From positions 321,238 through 385,237 of the forward strand of contig JACEEZ010015314.1 of the NCBI GenBank assembly GCA_016584305.1: DNA of 64,000 bases. Direction: 5' to 3'. Under the pieces are notes generated by a model. That model searched no databases, was not told the DNA's origin, and saw nothing but the letters and a program-made list of their open reading frames with translations. Source of the stretch: Chionoecetes opilio. Lineage: Eukaryota; Arthropoda; Malacostraca; Decapoda; Majidae. The position numbers and the translations under genes were made by a program. The first letter of the stretch is position 1. Every line of letters begins with the position of its first letter. Of this stretch, positions 50,466 through 61,597 are shown in pieces.

Positions 50466-53171
50466 ATGTCTGGCGATCACAAGAAGGTGAGCAAAACAAA
50501 GTGTATAAGTGAGCAGTGTAAAGTGAAGAAGAAGTGTATAGTGATAATGAGCAGGTAAATGAAAGAAACAAGTGTATAAGTGAGATAAGTGAGCAGTGTA
50601 AAAGTGAAAGAAAGAAAGTGTATAAGTGAGGTAAGTGAGCAGTGTAAAAGTGAAAGAAAGAAAGTGTATAAGTGAGATAAGTGAGCAGTGTAAAAGTGAA
50701 AGAAAGAAAGTGTATAAGTGAGATAAGTGAGCAGTGTAAAAGTGAAAGAAAGAAAGTGTATAAGTGAGCAGAGGAGGGAGCCTTAACCCCTTCATGCCCA
50801 CATCTTGCCTTTGCTATAAAAAATTGTCTTGTCGAGCCATAAAATCACGAAAAGTAAGACCTGAGACATGACACACGTCCTCCAGGCTACCAATACCACC
50901 TTTCCCACATTTAAATAGCATGTTAAAGACAGATTTTTGTGATATAGGTTTTAATGAATTGACTAAGTATTATTAAAGGAATATATTTACTAATACTCAG
51001 GCGTGTGTTGTGTTTCAGGTGATCAAGGGGAGTCCGTCTCAGTATGTGAAGCTGAACGTGGGCGGCTCGCTGCACTACACCACCATCGGCACACTCACCA
51101 AGCACGACAACATGCTGCGTGCCATGTTCTCCGGCCGCATGGAGGTCCTCACCGACTCGGAGGGTGAGTGGAATGGCTTTTTATATTTTTTATAAGGGGC
51201 CCTATGCAACCGCGTAGTGATAGCATATGGTGCAGGCCCTGGCTGCCCCAATACAGTCTGTTTGTGTGGGACGATAGAAGTACAAGAGGTCATGAGAAGA
51301 AATTGAAAAGGACTACATGCAAGAGGGACATAAAAAAAATACAGCTTCCCGTATGGAAGCATAGAAGCCTGGAACAACCTAGATGCAAAAGTGATTAATG
51401 CAAGAAATATTCAGGACTTCAAAGGCAAGCTGGATAATAGTAGATTTGGAGACGGGACAGTACGAGCATAGCTATTTTCTTGTATGTTACAACTAGGTAA
51501 ATACACACACACACACACACTGAAAAGGGAGATGCCTGAACAACATAAAGAAGTACAGCTTCCCTCATAGAAATTAGAAGTTTGGAATGACTAAATGAGG
51601 TGATATTGGCAAAGAATGTGCACCAGTTGAAAGAAAGACTGGATAAATGTAGCTACGGAGATAGACATACAGATACACATGCAGTCCCGGGAATGAAGGG
51701 CCAGAGAGGCAGGTCACCAGGCCGGGTGTTGCGTGTGTTGCAGGAAATGACATCCGTATATATTACGGGAAGTATAATTTAATGTGAAAATAACACTAAG
51801 GCAGCAAAACGTTTCCCATATACAATTTTTTAGACCCTTGATACTTTTGTTAATTACTACTTAGAGTAAATTTCTGGTCCATGAGTGATTTTGGTATATC
51901 ACGTAATTTGTTTTTATGCATTTTTGTGGACAATAGAATATCCATCTATCTATCAATCTGTTGTGTGTGATGACTGTTGTATCCTTGGCCAGGGTATATA
52001 TGTATGTATTATTCAACGTATAGGAGAGATTACAAGCACCAGAGAATTACAAGGAGATTACAAGCTTATTCTGTATTCTATATGTATGTATTATTCAATG
52101 TATAGGAGAGATTACAAGCACCAGAGGATGTATGTTAGCAGGCCAGGTGTTGCATGTGTTGTGTGTAATGAGTGTTGTATCCTCGGCCAGGCTGGATCCT
52201 GATTGACCGGTGTGGGAAGCACTTTGGCACCATCCTCAACTACCTGCGTGACGAGTGGATCCCCATCCCCGAGAACCAGCGCGAGTTGCAGGTCAGGACG
52301 CCAGGCCGGCTCAGGGAGGGGGGGGGGTTGACTTCACTACTATTATGTCATGTTATACTTCTCTCTGTCTCTCTCACACACACACATTACTGGGAATTCA
52401 GTAATGATGAGAATACTACTTTTTTGCCTGAAAAGCATTGTTCATTATCATAACAACATAAGAAAATAAGGAAGCTACAAGAGGCCGTGAGACCTACACG
52501 AGGTAGTTCCTGTTACTTAACACTACCTACATCCACCTTTCATCCCCATCCATGAATTTATCCAGACTCCTTTTAAAGACCCCAATAGACTCTGCATTGA
52601 CCACCTGTCTACTGAGTCCATGCCAATCATTCACCACCCTATTTGTGAACCAGTTTTTCCCTATTTCCTTTTTTTTTATTACGCTTTTCCAGCTTGAATC
52701 CGTGACTTCTTATTCTACCCTGGTTACTAGCCGTGAGAACTTTTCCTACCTCTCCTTTATTAAATCCCTTTATCCACTTCAACACTTCTATCAGATCACC
52801 CCTTACTCTACGCCTCTCGAGTGAGTGTAAATTTAATAGTTTCAATCTCTTCTCATATAGCCAATCTTCTTTATAGTCAAGGCATAGTCATAGGCCATTA
52901 TCTGGCTTCATCTCACAAAGCGGTGGGTGTGTGTGTTGTCAGGAGCTGCTGGCGGAGGCGCGCTACTACTGCATGAGTGACCTGGTGGAGGTGTGCGAGG
53001 GCGCGGTGAGGCAGCGGGAGCCGGAGAAAGACCCGGTGTGTCGCGTGCCCCTCATCACCTCACAGCGGGAGGAACAGATGCTCATACAGTCCACCAGTAA
53101 GCCTGTGGTGAAGCTGCTGGTGAACAGACACAACAACAAGTACTCCTACACAAGGTGGGTGTATACAGGGG

Positions 53172-53249
<78 letters not shown>

Positions 53250-53265
53250 CTCTCTCTTTTCTCTC

Positions 53266-53316
<51 letters not shown>

Positions 53317-53416
53317 ATTAAAAAGAAAGAGAGAGAGGGGTCAGTGTATCTTTCTCTCTCTCCAATTAAAGCAAACATAATCTCCTACGCTCTTTCTCTC
53401 TTTATTTCCCTTTTTG

Positions 53417-53477
<61 letters not shown>

Positions 53478-53589
53478 GTGACTCCCTCTCTCTGATAGAA
53501 ATACAGGGGTAATGAATGCTCTCTCTGCTATCTCTCTTTCTCAGTTTCAGTTATCACACCCCATAGTTTTAGTAATCACAGCCCATTAA

Positions 53590-53643
<54 letters not shown>

Positions 53644-55352
53644 ATAGTTTTAGTAATCACAACCCACCTACCAACACAGCCTTGTACCCTTTCAGCACCT
53701 CCGACGACAACCTTCTGAAGAACATAGAGCTGCTTGTCATAGGGATTTGTACCAACCATATTAACTAAAATAGACTATAGTTACCACGGCCCACCGACCA
53801 ACACAGCCTTTGTACCCTTCCAGCACCTCGGACGACAACCTCCTGAAGAACATAGAGCTGTTTGACCGGCTGTCCCTGAGGTTCAGCAGAAGGGTCTTGT
53901 TTATCAAGGACGTGATCGGCTCCAACGAGATCTGTCTGTGGGCGTTCTACGGACACGGCAAGAAGCTGGCGGAGGTTTGCTGCACCTCCATCGTCTACGC
54001 CACCGACAGGAAACACACGAAGGTAAATAAATAATAATAATAATAATAATAATAATGATCATTTTAATATCGCCCGGAGGCATACAGGCAAAAAAGCAAC
54101 AATAACAAGACAAGGAGTTAACTTAGGTACTAGTGCAAAATATACATAATAAAGGCACGTGGCATGAGTACATTAGAGCACATCTGAATCGGGGAGTCTC
54201 GGGCGTCAGACAGTGGGCGCCTCGGGGAGACTCGGCAGCAGCGACCTCCTCCCTCCCTCTGGTCTGGGCATCTCCGACGAGTCTTCAGTTGGGTTGTTTA
54301 TTCGTCAACCTGCCTGCTGACCCGTGGTGGAGGCCCAGACCCTTCACTTCAGAGGCCCCGCCAGTGTCCACCTCACTGACCTACTAATAGGGTGGCAAAG
54401 GATTGTAGGATTATAGGATTGTTGTAATAGGATTGGAATGGGCTTAGTCATCGGGTAGTCAGTGCGGAGTCAATAGGGAGCTTCAACCCCTTGAGACCCA
54501 GAACGTAATTTCCATTGTAATTTGGGTACCATTAGACGATTTTTAGTGACTATTAAGCAATGTTTAATAGATATGACCAGTTTAGTATCTATGTCGAGTA
54601 ACTAGTTTGGTATATTCAGTTACTTTTTATAATTTTATGGCTAACAACAGACAATTTTATAAAGTAAAGGAAAGATCTGGGCGTGAAGGGGTTAAGAAAA
54701 TGACAAAAACATGTCAGAAAAGGAAGTTCTCATCAGAATAAATAGTTGACTCTTCTGCCCTGACGTGTTTCAGCGCTCCACAGGTTGAGTTTTTATCACA
54801 GCTCATAGATTTAGTTGTCAAGCCCACCATTTCAGTTATCACACCTTATATAGTCTATTATATTTAATATGGTCTATATATTTAACTCCTTGAGAACCAG
54901 AACGTAATTTCCATTGTAATTTGGCTACCATTAGACAATTTTTAGTGAATATGAGCAATATTTTATAGACGAGCTATTTAGTATCCTTGTCCACTAGCTA
55001 ATTTGGTATATTTAAGCTACTTTTTTGTTATTTTATGGCTGACAACTGACTATTTTATATATTAATGGAAAGACCTGGGCGTGAAGGGGTTAATAGGGTC
55101 TATATATTTAATACAGTCTTCTGTTTCAACGCTCCGCAGGTTGAGTTTCCTGAGGCCAGAATATACGAGGAGACGCTCAACGTGTTACTGTATGAGAACC
55201 GCACGGGGCCGGACGCCGAGCTGATGCAGGCCACCTCGACGCGCGGGGCGGTGGCTCCCGTCGTCTGCACCTCCGACGACGAGGAGGAGCGGCGGGGCGG
55301 TGCGTGCTCCCAGTCTGGCCTCGGACGGTTACGCTCCAACAAGAACAACTAG
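50466..55352 (+). CDS. KCTD10: BTB/KCTD adaptor for CUL3 ubiquitin ligase (KCTD10/KCTD13/TNFAIP1 type), six coding exons
   Basis: Substrate adaptor of a cullin-3 RING ligase; vertebrate relatives target RhoA and other proteins. Exons: 50466-50486, 51019-51163, 52191-52291, 52943-53154, 53824-54022, 55140-55352 (stop TAG). All are GT-AG and in phase; 296 residues against about 310-330 in vertebrates. The start MSGDHKK is followed by [39 protein letters not shown] sequence (here [20 protein letters not shown]) and [20 protein letters not shown]: the BTB/T1 domain, about residues 14-115. The C-terminal KCTD domain has [24 protein letters not shown] junction sequence, [20 protein letters not shown] and [20 protein letters not shown]. 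The tail DDEEERRGG...LRSNKNN replaces the basic tail of vertebrate proteins. Arthropods usually have one gene for the three vertebrate paralogues, so the symbol is by class. The upstream part of exon 1 (from about 50363) is probably 5' UTR. Confidence 0.93.
50487..50770 (+). repeat. Array of 5' splice-site-like units at the KCTD10 exon 1 donor
   Basis: Starts at the donor GTGAGCAAAACAAAGTGTAT and contains about five 50-bp units of AAGTGTATAAGTGAGATAAG, TGAGCAGTGTAAAAGTGAAA GAAAG. One unit reads GTGAGGTAAGTGAGC, a consensus donor. It behaves like an expansion of the donor region. Confidence 0.85.
50783..50858. mobile_element. TTAA-flanked MITE copy 5, partial (family D)
   Basis: TTAACCCCTTCATGCCCACA through CCATAAAATCACGAAAAGTA; the right two thirds are missing. 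Confidence 0.75.
51285..51495 (+). mobile_element. CR1-like LINE 3' end, coding direction (family C)
   Basis: Reads [23 protein letters not shown] in frame, the expected C-terminus of a CR1-type reverse transcriptase. The 3' UTR CTATTTTCTTGTATGTTACA ACTAGGTAAATAC and a CA microsatellite follow. Confidence 0.8.
51525..51665 (+). mobile_element. Second family C LINE fragment
   Basis: AAAGGGAGATGCCTGAACAA, AAGAAGTACAGCTTCCCTCA, GACTGGATAAATGTAGCTAC. A divergent copy next to the previous one; matches 7878-8140 on the complement. Confidence 0.65.
51960..51996 (+). other. Decoy copy of the KCTD10 exon 3 acceptor
   Basis: GTGTGTGATGACTGTTGTAT CCTTGGCCAGG matches the acceptor at 52160-52191 (GTGTGTAATGAGTGTTGTAT CCTCGGCCAGG). 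The 200 bases between include a tandem AGGAGAGATTACAAGCACCA GAG repeat. Confidence 0.75.
52452..52870 (-). mobile_element. CR1-like LINE 3' fragment, longest copy (family A)
   Basis: About 420 bp on the complement: GAAAATAAGGAAGCTACAAG to CGCCTCTCGAGTGAGTGTAA, TCTCATATAGCC. The reverse reads as the last ~100 codons of the reverse-transcriptase ORF followed by the 3' UTR. Confidence 0.85.
53175..53640. repeat. CT microsatellites in KCTD10 intron 4
   Basis: Three long CT runs (53175-53315, 53418-53475, 53597-53638), the first starting about 20 bases after the exon 4 donor. Confidence 0.95.
53650..53745 (+). pseudogene. Duplicate of the KCTD10 exon 5 start with acceptor
   Basis: CACCTACCAACACAGCCTTG, TACCCTTTCAGCACCTCCGA CGACAACCTTCTGAAGAACA TAGAGCTG repeats 53780-53867 with about 8% substitutions plus a small indel. 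The copy keeps a usable acceptor (TTTCAG at 53696) and 37 bp of open exon frame, then diverges at CTTGTCATAGGG. A family E MITE end (AAAATAGACTATAG) separates it from the real exon. Confidence 0.85.
54030..54170 (+). mobile_element. Family B repeat at the KCTD10 exon 5 donor
   Basis: TAATAATAATAATGATCATT, TTAATATCGCCCGGAGGCAT ACAGGC, GAGTTAACTTAGGTACTAGT. The TAA-rich head begins about 8 bases after the donor GTAAAT. Confidence 0.75.
54484..54694. mobile_element. TTAA-flanked MITE copy 6 (family D)
   Basis: TTCAACCCCTTGAGACCCAG to TCTGGGCGTGAAGGGGTTAA. Confidence 0.85.
54765..54800 (+). other. Decoy copy of the KCTD10 exon 6 acceptor
   Basis: TGTTTCAGCGCTCCACAGGT TGAGTTTTT matches CTGTTTCAACGCTCCGCAGG TTGAGTTTCC at 55121-55150. 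Two MITE copies lie between the decoy and the real site. Confidence 0.75.
54882..55093. mobile_element. TTAA-flanked MITE copy 7 (family D)
   Basis: TTAACTCCTTGAGAACCAGA to CCTGGGCGTGAAGGGGTTAA, 46 bases upstream of KCTD10 exon 6. Confidence 0.85.
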
Positions 55353-55356
55353 GTGA

Positions 55357-55595
55357 GCGTCATAAGAAAACATAAGAAAATAAGGAAGCTACAAGAGGCC
55401 GCGAGACCTACACGTGGTAGTTCCTGTTACTTAACTCTACCTACATCCACCTCTCTTCCCCATCCATGAATTTATCCAGACTACTTTTAAAGACCCCAAT
55501 AGACTCCGCATTGACCACCTGTCTACTGAGTCCATTCCAATCATTCACCACCCTATTTGTGAACCAGTTTATCCCTATTTCCTTTTCCGCGTTGA
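55357..55595 (-). mobile_element. CR1-like LINE 3' fragment (family A) after KCTD10
   Basis: CATAAGAAAATAAGGAAGCT to CACCACCCTATTTGTGAACC. The complement encodes the [20 protein letters not shown] tail clearly. It starts just after the KCTD10 stop codon. Confidence 0.88.
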
Positions 55596-55766
55596 GGAGT
55601 GAGGTAGGAGTTCTCCGCACGTCACTGTTGGGTCTTTTCCTAGTGATGTGTGGGTCTGTCTGAGCTCCAGGGGCCTTGTTGCTCAAGCCAATATCCTTGC
55701 AGCTGCCAATGATAGTGGGAACTTACTACACTAGTCTTTCCAATGTATCAAGTCACATTAGTCGCT

Positions 55767-55988
55767 TTAACCCCTTCGAGACCAGAAATATCCTTTGCCA
55801 GAAAAAATTGTCTGTTGTCACCCATGAAATCACAAAAAGGAACTTAATATACCAAATTAGTTAGTGGGCAAGGATACTAAACAGGTCAACTGAGGTCATA
55901 TCTATAAAATATTGCTTATAGTCACTAAAAATCAACTAATGGCACCTAAATTACAATGGAAATTACGTTCTAGGTCTCGAAGGGTTAA
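55767..55988. mobile_element. TTAA-flanked MITE copy 8 (family D)
   Basis: TTAACCCCTTCGAGACCAGA to TCTAGGTCTCGAAGGGTTAA. Confidence 0.85.
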
Positions 55989-56278
55989 TTTCTACCCATT
56001 ACCATTATAATTATATATACATAACTACTCTTCCCCTATGGTGAGCGAACAATACCTCCCTCACAAGGGGGAGGAACAAAACTATCACTACTAATTGAGG
56101 GGTTGGGTGGTTGATTATTTCCACAAGTGACTTTATATAATGGGAAGACTATAGGATTTGTACTTGGCTGTGGAGGCTCTCTTGACAATAAGGTGTCATC
56201 AGGGGTAGTGTACAAGCTCACATAGTTGTTATGCACGAGTCTCCGAGGCCTGTGGGGGACGACGAGGCGGCTGGGTGG

Positions 56279-56585
56279 TATAGTCCATTTTTTATAACGA
56301 GGCATAAATTTAATTCTATCCCAATTAATATTCTATCCAAAATTATGCCTAAGGTTACCTGATAATATGGTTAACTGATAAAATAGAGGTGAAATTTAGA
56401 AGTGTAGTATTCTCTTCTCCTGGCATCAAATATCTGTCCGTAGCAGCAAGGGAGGCAGTAGCAGAGTGGTTAGTGTTCTCCAAGACCAGAGTTCGATCCC
56501 GAGTGAGACCCATAAATCCACTTAAAATATTTCTGTAGCGTCGAGTGGTCAAGATTTTTTGTCTCGTTAAATAAAACAGAGTATA
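56279..56585. mobile_element. TATAGTCTATT MITE (family E) carrying a tRNA-like insert
   Basis: Ends TATAGTCCATTTTTTATAAC and TCGTTAAATAAAACAGAGTA TAG. About 100 bp longer than other copies because of an insert at 56450-56550 with GCAGAGTGGTTAGTG (box A-like) and AGAGTTCGATCCCGAGT (box B-like), probably a SINE head. Confidence 0.75.
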
Positions 56586-56754
56586 GTGCCTCGTCTCCTC
56601 GCCCTCAGCACAGACAGACAGGGGAACACCCGCTGTGGTGTCTTGACTGTGATTCCCAGACTAAGGAGGAAGTCTTACTCTTACCTTGACAAGACGGCAT
56701 TTCTTGTTTCACCCTCAGTTATTAGTTAGTTCTTATTCTATTCAGAGGTCACTT

Positions 56755-56909
56755 GAGGCGCTTATTTCAGAAAGTCGATAAGCGCCATCGACAAAAAAGC
56801 TATGAAAATGGCTTCAAAATGTCATATATTTTGAACATTGAAACATTCTGAAGCCATTTTCTTAGTTTTTTATTGATGGCGCTTATCGACTTTCTGAAAT
56901 AAGCGCCTC
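56755..56909. mobile_element. 155-bp hairpin MITE
   Basis: GAGGCGCTTATTTCAGAAAG TCGATAAGCGCCATCGAC on the left is the complement of the right end GATGGCGCTTATCGACTTTC TGAAATAAGCGCCTC. The arms are about 70 bp with centre near 56830. Confidence 0.88.
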
Positions 56910-57188
56910 ATTTTATTTGCTAGGTGCTTTGTATTCTTTATAAATTTTTTTACTGGATAGAGGCAGATGGTAGGCTGTTGATGGGCTGCTTCCCGTCACG
57001 TTTCCTTATGAGTTTTGAGCATTAGTTGGCGTTCTAATCAGACGGAGAGTCTCGGTGACGACTTGCCTGGTTATTTTCCATGAAGCAATTCTGTGATGAA
57101 TGTAGTTTAAAATATGATCAGGGAAATTGCATTGCCGAGGGAGTTTGTGTACGATAGATAGGTGATGCTTGAAAGAATGAAAGTTTCT

Positions 57189-57400
57189 TAACCGCTTCAC
57201 GCCCAGATCTTTCCTTTGCTATAAAAAATGCCTGTTGTCGAGCCATAAAACTACGAAAAATAACTGAATATACCAAATGAGTTAGTCGACAAGGATACTA
57301 AACAGGTCATAATCTATAAAATATTCCTTATAGTCAATCAAAATCATCTAATGGTAGCCAAATTACAATGGAAATTACGTTCTGGGCGTGAAGGGGTTAA
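57189..57400. mobile_element. TTAA-flanked MITE copy 9 (family D)
   Basis: TTAACCGCTTCACGCCCAGA to TCTGGGCGTGAAGGGGTTAA. Confidence 0.85.
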
Positions 57401-59394
57401 GCATCCCTCGTAGTGCCGTCACAGGGAGAATATTTTGTATGTAGGGCCATAGAGGGTTGGCTTAAAGTGTTCATTGTTCCTTCGAGATACTTTCCTTACT
57501 ATATACATCAGTCACAGTGTCATAAGATGGGTTACCGTGTCATAAGTTTTAAAGAATTATATATGCCCGACTTGGAAGATATTTTGGAGTTGCATTATAT
57601 AAACATTCTTTGAAACATTTGAAACATTTATTCATAGCTTACAGTTGTTTACGATAGGATAGTTTTTTGTATTTGTATTGAGTTTCATATTAGTTCAATG
57701 GGACAATGTTATGTACAGGAGAGATAACATGAACACTTCTTGATAGTGAGGTACTGTGTGTGTCTGTACTTCAGTCTGGGTCCAAGGTTCAAGTGACACC
57801 ATACACCATACCATAGGTCCATAATAACACCATAGTAATAGGTCTGTGGCACTGCAGTTGTGAAGATTATGTATGGTAACCAGTCCTATATATTAAGAAC
57901 CTCTACCTTGCTACACAAATGTTTAGTTCTTATACAGACATCCTATAGACATTGCATTGTTTTCCCAGAGACTCCGACTATTCTTTCCAAAGTACTGATT
58001 AGAATATCAGTAAAATAACTTCAGATGCCAAAGTGTAGACTCTTTGAAGCGTGCAACTGGATTCTTAGATTTATATATATATCAAATTATCACGTTTATA
58101 TCAGTGACAAAACCAGCAGTAAATCAGAGGGTGAATGGGAGTGATTAGTGGGTGTGAAAGTATTCAGTATATTAAGATTCAAAAATACAGTTTTAATGTA
58201 TTTGTAGGATTTTATTACTTTCTATTATTTTATTTAGACACAACAGCCACACAACCTTCATATTAATGGAGCCATGCTAACGTCTTGTTCCCGTCCCCGT
58301 CCCCGTCCCCTTCTGTGCCACGCTTTGTCTTGCCCTGTGCCTATGCCTGGCCAAGACAGAGAGGGTGGTGGCACTGGCCTTGCATAGTGCCACTGCCATA
58401 GGATGCTGGGCGACCATTGCAGGGCCGTGTCCTTCTCTCAATTACTAAACAAATTGGTAACATACTGAGAAAAATTAGCCAACAGTGTTTATCAAAAATT
58501 TACTCATGAATATATACTCTCTCTCTCTCTCTCTCATGGTGCCCCCCGAGTGTCCCCCCCGCCGTTTAGACACCCCTTGCTGCGGCCCTGGCTGTGTGGT
58601 TGCCTGCTTTGGGACACAAGGGGGGGAAGGAGGCTTTGGGACACAAGGGGGGAAAGGAGGCTTTGGGACACAAAGGGGAAAGGAGGCTTTGGGACACAAG
58701 GGGGAAGGCGGCTTTTGGACCAAGGGGGGAAAGAGGCTTTGGACACCAGGGGGGGAAAGGAGCTTTGGACACAAGGGGTGAAGGAGGGAAGCAATCCTTC
58801 TCCTCTCTCTCTCTTTCTTCATGTGTAAAGTTTGTTGATCAGTTGCAAGCTTTGATTTAGACAAACTTAGTTATTAATGACAACTGTGTCACTCGTGTTT
58901 CCCCGACAAGGTGGCTGTTGTGTGATTGGATCTGAAACTTTGTCCATAAAGTGTTCTTGTTGAAGGGCTAGTCTTGTTTTTTATATTATGTGATATGAAT
59001 AAATAAAAGATAATGTGATATGAATAAATATTTACATAAAATAAGTTTTGTTTAATTTCACATGAATATTGAAAGTCTTGAGCAAGGGTTTCGGGCCGTA
59101 AGTGGGCCGTGTCTTACTTCTTGGGGCCACATGAAAAGAGGAGCAGAATTTAGAGATCAGAGTTTAAGTTTCCATGGGAAGAATACAAATTTATGATGAC
59201 TTAACAAATTAAATCATGACATACAAATCTACATATATTTTGTTATCCTCATTTCATTCTGTAATAATGTCAGCAAAATAAATATTGAAAAGTTACTATA
59301 TTTAAAAATATATATTAATGTATACAATATATAAAGTGTCTTATGTTATGCTAAAGAAGGAAGCCATTAGGGAAAAACCCATTGAGAATCCTTG
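57401..59394. other. Unassigned region downstream of KCTD10
   Basis: No gene recognised. AT-rich to 58240; GC-rich 58265-58450. A GGCTTTGGGACACAAGGGGG minisatellite of about eight units (24-27 bp) lies at 58605-58790. A double AATAAA (AATAAATAAAAG at 58998) might be a distant KCTD10 poly(A) signal, but that is a guess. Confidence 0.5.
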
Positions 59395-59402
59395 GTCTAG
59401 AG

Positions 59403-59794
59403 CAGTGGTTCTCAACTGGTGGTCCACGATGACTTATTAGTGGTCCACGATGACTTATTAGTGGTCCACGATTACTTATTAGTGGTCCACGATAACTTAT
59501 TAGTGGTTCATGATGACTTTATTAGTGGTCCACAGGATGTTCACGATATTTGGAAATTAACGGAAATATATATGAAACCAAAATGTTAGCTGTCTAATAT
59601 CGACAAATTTATTTCTAAAAATTCTGCTTACTTTATATTTATAGAAAATATATTAATAACCAAAATATTTGCTATCTACCGTTTTTATCATATCTCTAAA
59701 TCAAGTCATCATCAAGTCAAAAAGGAGGTGGTCCATGTTTTTTTTTTCAATTAGGCTAGATAGTACATGGCTTGAAACGAGTTGAGAACCACTG
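59403..59794. mobile_element. hAT-type MITE with perfect 8-bp target duplication
   Basis: Ends CAGTGGTTCTCAACTGGTGG and the complement of CGAGTTGAGAACCACTG are classic hAT terminal repeats. GTCTAGAG flanks it exactly on both sides (59395-59402 and 59795-59802). Inside are five tandem GTGGTCCACGATGACTTATT AGTG units and AT-rich sequence; no transposase. Confidence 0.9.
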
Positions 59795-59877
59795 GTCTAG
59801 AGTGTGTACTGCAGAGTGACTTATGAAAACCCCGCCACCACACCAGCTACTGCTACACAACACCAACACTGCTCTTG

Positions 59878-60090
59878 TTAACCCCTTCACACCCAGATCT
59901 TTCCTTTGCTATAAGAAAATGTATGTTGACGAGCCATAAGAATACAAAAAGTTACTGAATATACCAAATTAGTGAGTGGACAAGGATACTAAACAGGTCA
60001 TATCTATAAAATATTGCTGATATTCACTAACAATCGTCTAATGGTACCCAAATTACAATGGAAATTACATTCTGGGTCTCAAGTGGTTAA
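59878..60090. mobile_element. TTAA-flanked MITE copy 10 (family D)
   Basis: TTAACCCCTTCACACCCAGA to TCTGGGTCTCAAGTGGTTAA. Confidence 0.85.
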
Positions 60091-60179
60091 GTCCGGATAA
60101 AGTTAATTCAACATTCAGAGTAGTGGTCAATGAGGCGACATGGCACCAATGTCTGTGTGTTAGTAATGATTCTAAGTGG

Positions 60180-60235
60180 CAGAAAATAAGGAAGCTACAA
60201 GAGGCCGTGAGACCTACACGAGGTAGTTCCTGTAT
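60180..60235 (-). mobile_element. LINE family A tail fragment
   Basis: AAAATAAGGAAGCTACAAGA GGCCGTGAGACCTACACGAG, complement strand, truncated. Confidence 0.7.
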
Positions 60236-60384
60236 AAATGTATAACTTCATTCAAATCATCAAGAAGCACTCGAGTCTGGTACAGAAGCTGAAGGAAATT
60301 ATTACATATCCTTCCATTCCCTGTTGCCTGAGATGATGGTAAGTATGAAGCTTATTTGATGTATCATAAATGTATGTCTTAAAT

Positions 60385-60760
60385 GTAATGTGAGAGGCGT
60401 AGAGTAAGGGGCGATCTGATAGAGGTGTTGAAGTGGTTCAAGGGATACAATAAAGGCGATGTAGGAAAAGTTCTTACGGCTATTAACCAGGGTAGAACAA
60501 GAAGTAACGGATTCAAGCTGGAAAAGCGTAATTTAAAAAAGAAATAGGGAAAAACTGGTTCACAAATAGGGTGGTAAATGACTGGCATGGACTCGGTAGA
60601 CAGGTAGTTAGTGCGGAGTCATTAGAGAGCTTTAAAAGGAGGCTGGATAAATTCATGGATGGGGATGAAAGGTGGATGTAGGTAGTGTTAAATAACAGGA
60701 ACTACCACGTGTAGGTCTCGCAGCCTCTTGTAGCTTCCTTATTTTCTTATGTTCTTAAGT
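60385..60760 (+). mobile_element. CR1-like LINE 3' fragment (family A)
   Basis: GTGAGAGGCGTAGAGTAAGG, GGGATACAATAAAGGCGATG, TTCAAGCTGGAAAAGCGTAA, ending in CTTATTTTCTTATGTTCTTA AG. Confidence 0.85.
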
Positions 60761-60767
60761 TCTAAGC

Positions 60768-60853
60768 AACACTACAGCGTCCCGCACATACAAAGAGGGC
60801 GACCACCTGTGCAGGAACCGAGGAATGACCAACAACATCCCACCCGTCACCAG
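60768..60853 (+). other. Orphan exon-like block
   Basis: One open frame reads NTTASRTYKEGDHLCRNRGM TNNIPPVTR and ends at a good donor (ACCAG|GTAATG). It lies directly after a LINE family A tail, whose AAG at 60766 is a weak acceptor. Composition is exon-like compared with the flanks. The protein family is not recognised, and it could be a captured exon fragment. Confidence 0.3.
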
Positions 60854-60987
60854 GTAATGCACATCCCGGCCCTGATGTGCCACAGAAGTGTTGGTGTACT
60901 CGTGATTCTAGCCTTGGGACACTAGGGGTGAGTGAGGGAGAACTATGAATAATTATAAACCTATATTGTACTTCACTAATAATGTAC

Positions 60988-61204
60988 TTAACCCCTTGAG
61001 ACCCAGATCTTTCCTTTGCTATATGAAATTGTCTGTTGTTGAGCCATAAAATTAAGAAAAGTAACTGAATATACCAAATTAGCTAGTGGACAAGGATACT
61101 AAACAGGTCATATCTATAAAAATTGCTTGTATGTATTCATTAAAAAATAGTCTAATGGTACCCAAATTACAATGGAAATTACGTTCTGGGTCTCAAGGGG
61201 TTAA
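60988..61204. mobile_element. TTAA-flanked MITE copy 11 (family D)
   Basis: TTAACCCCTTGAGACCCAGA to TCTGGGTCTCAAGGGGTTAA; the two ends are the best matched pair in the window. Confidence 0.88.
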
Positions 61205-61597
61205 ATATGGATCCCTTGAGAATGACAATCTACTAAATGTCTATCAACACCCAGTACGGCAGCTTACCTTCCTGCAGTGTGTGTGCAGATGTAAGCACCT
61301 TGCCTGTGGCTTGCTGACAGCACTGGGTAACAATGGAGGTTGGTCTTGCATCAACCAACAGTGGCTTGATGGTTCAGCTTGGTTGCCATAGTTGCACTCC
61401 CCAAAAGCAAAACTGTCCAAATTCTCAACAATTGACATCAAAGCCTTGATCTATATACATACTTATAAAGTAGAAGCAAAACAGATTACTGATATAGTGG
61501 TGGAGACACAGCATGAGAAGTCTCCCAACTATTTAGTTTCACTCTTGGGGTTCGAGTCCCCAAACACACATGAGTTAGGAAATAATGATACTCGCTT

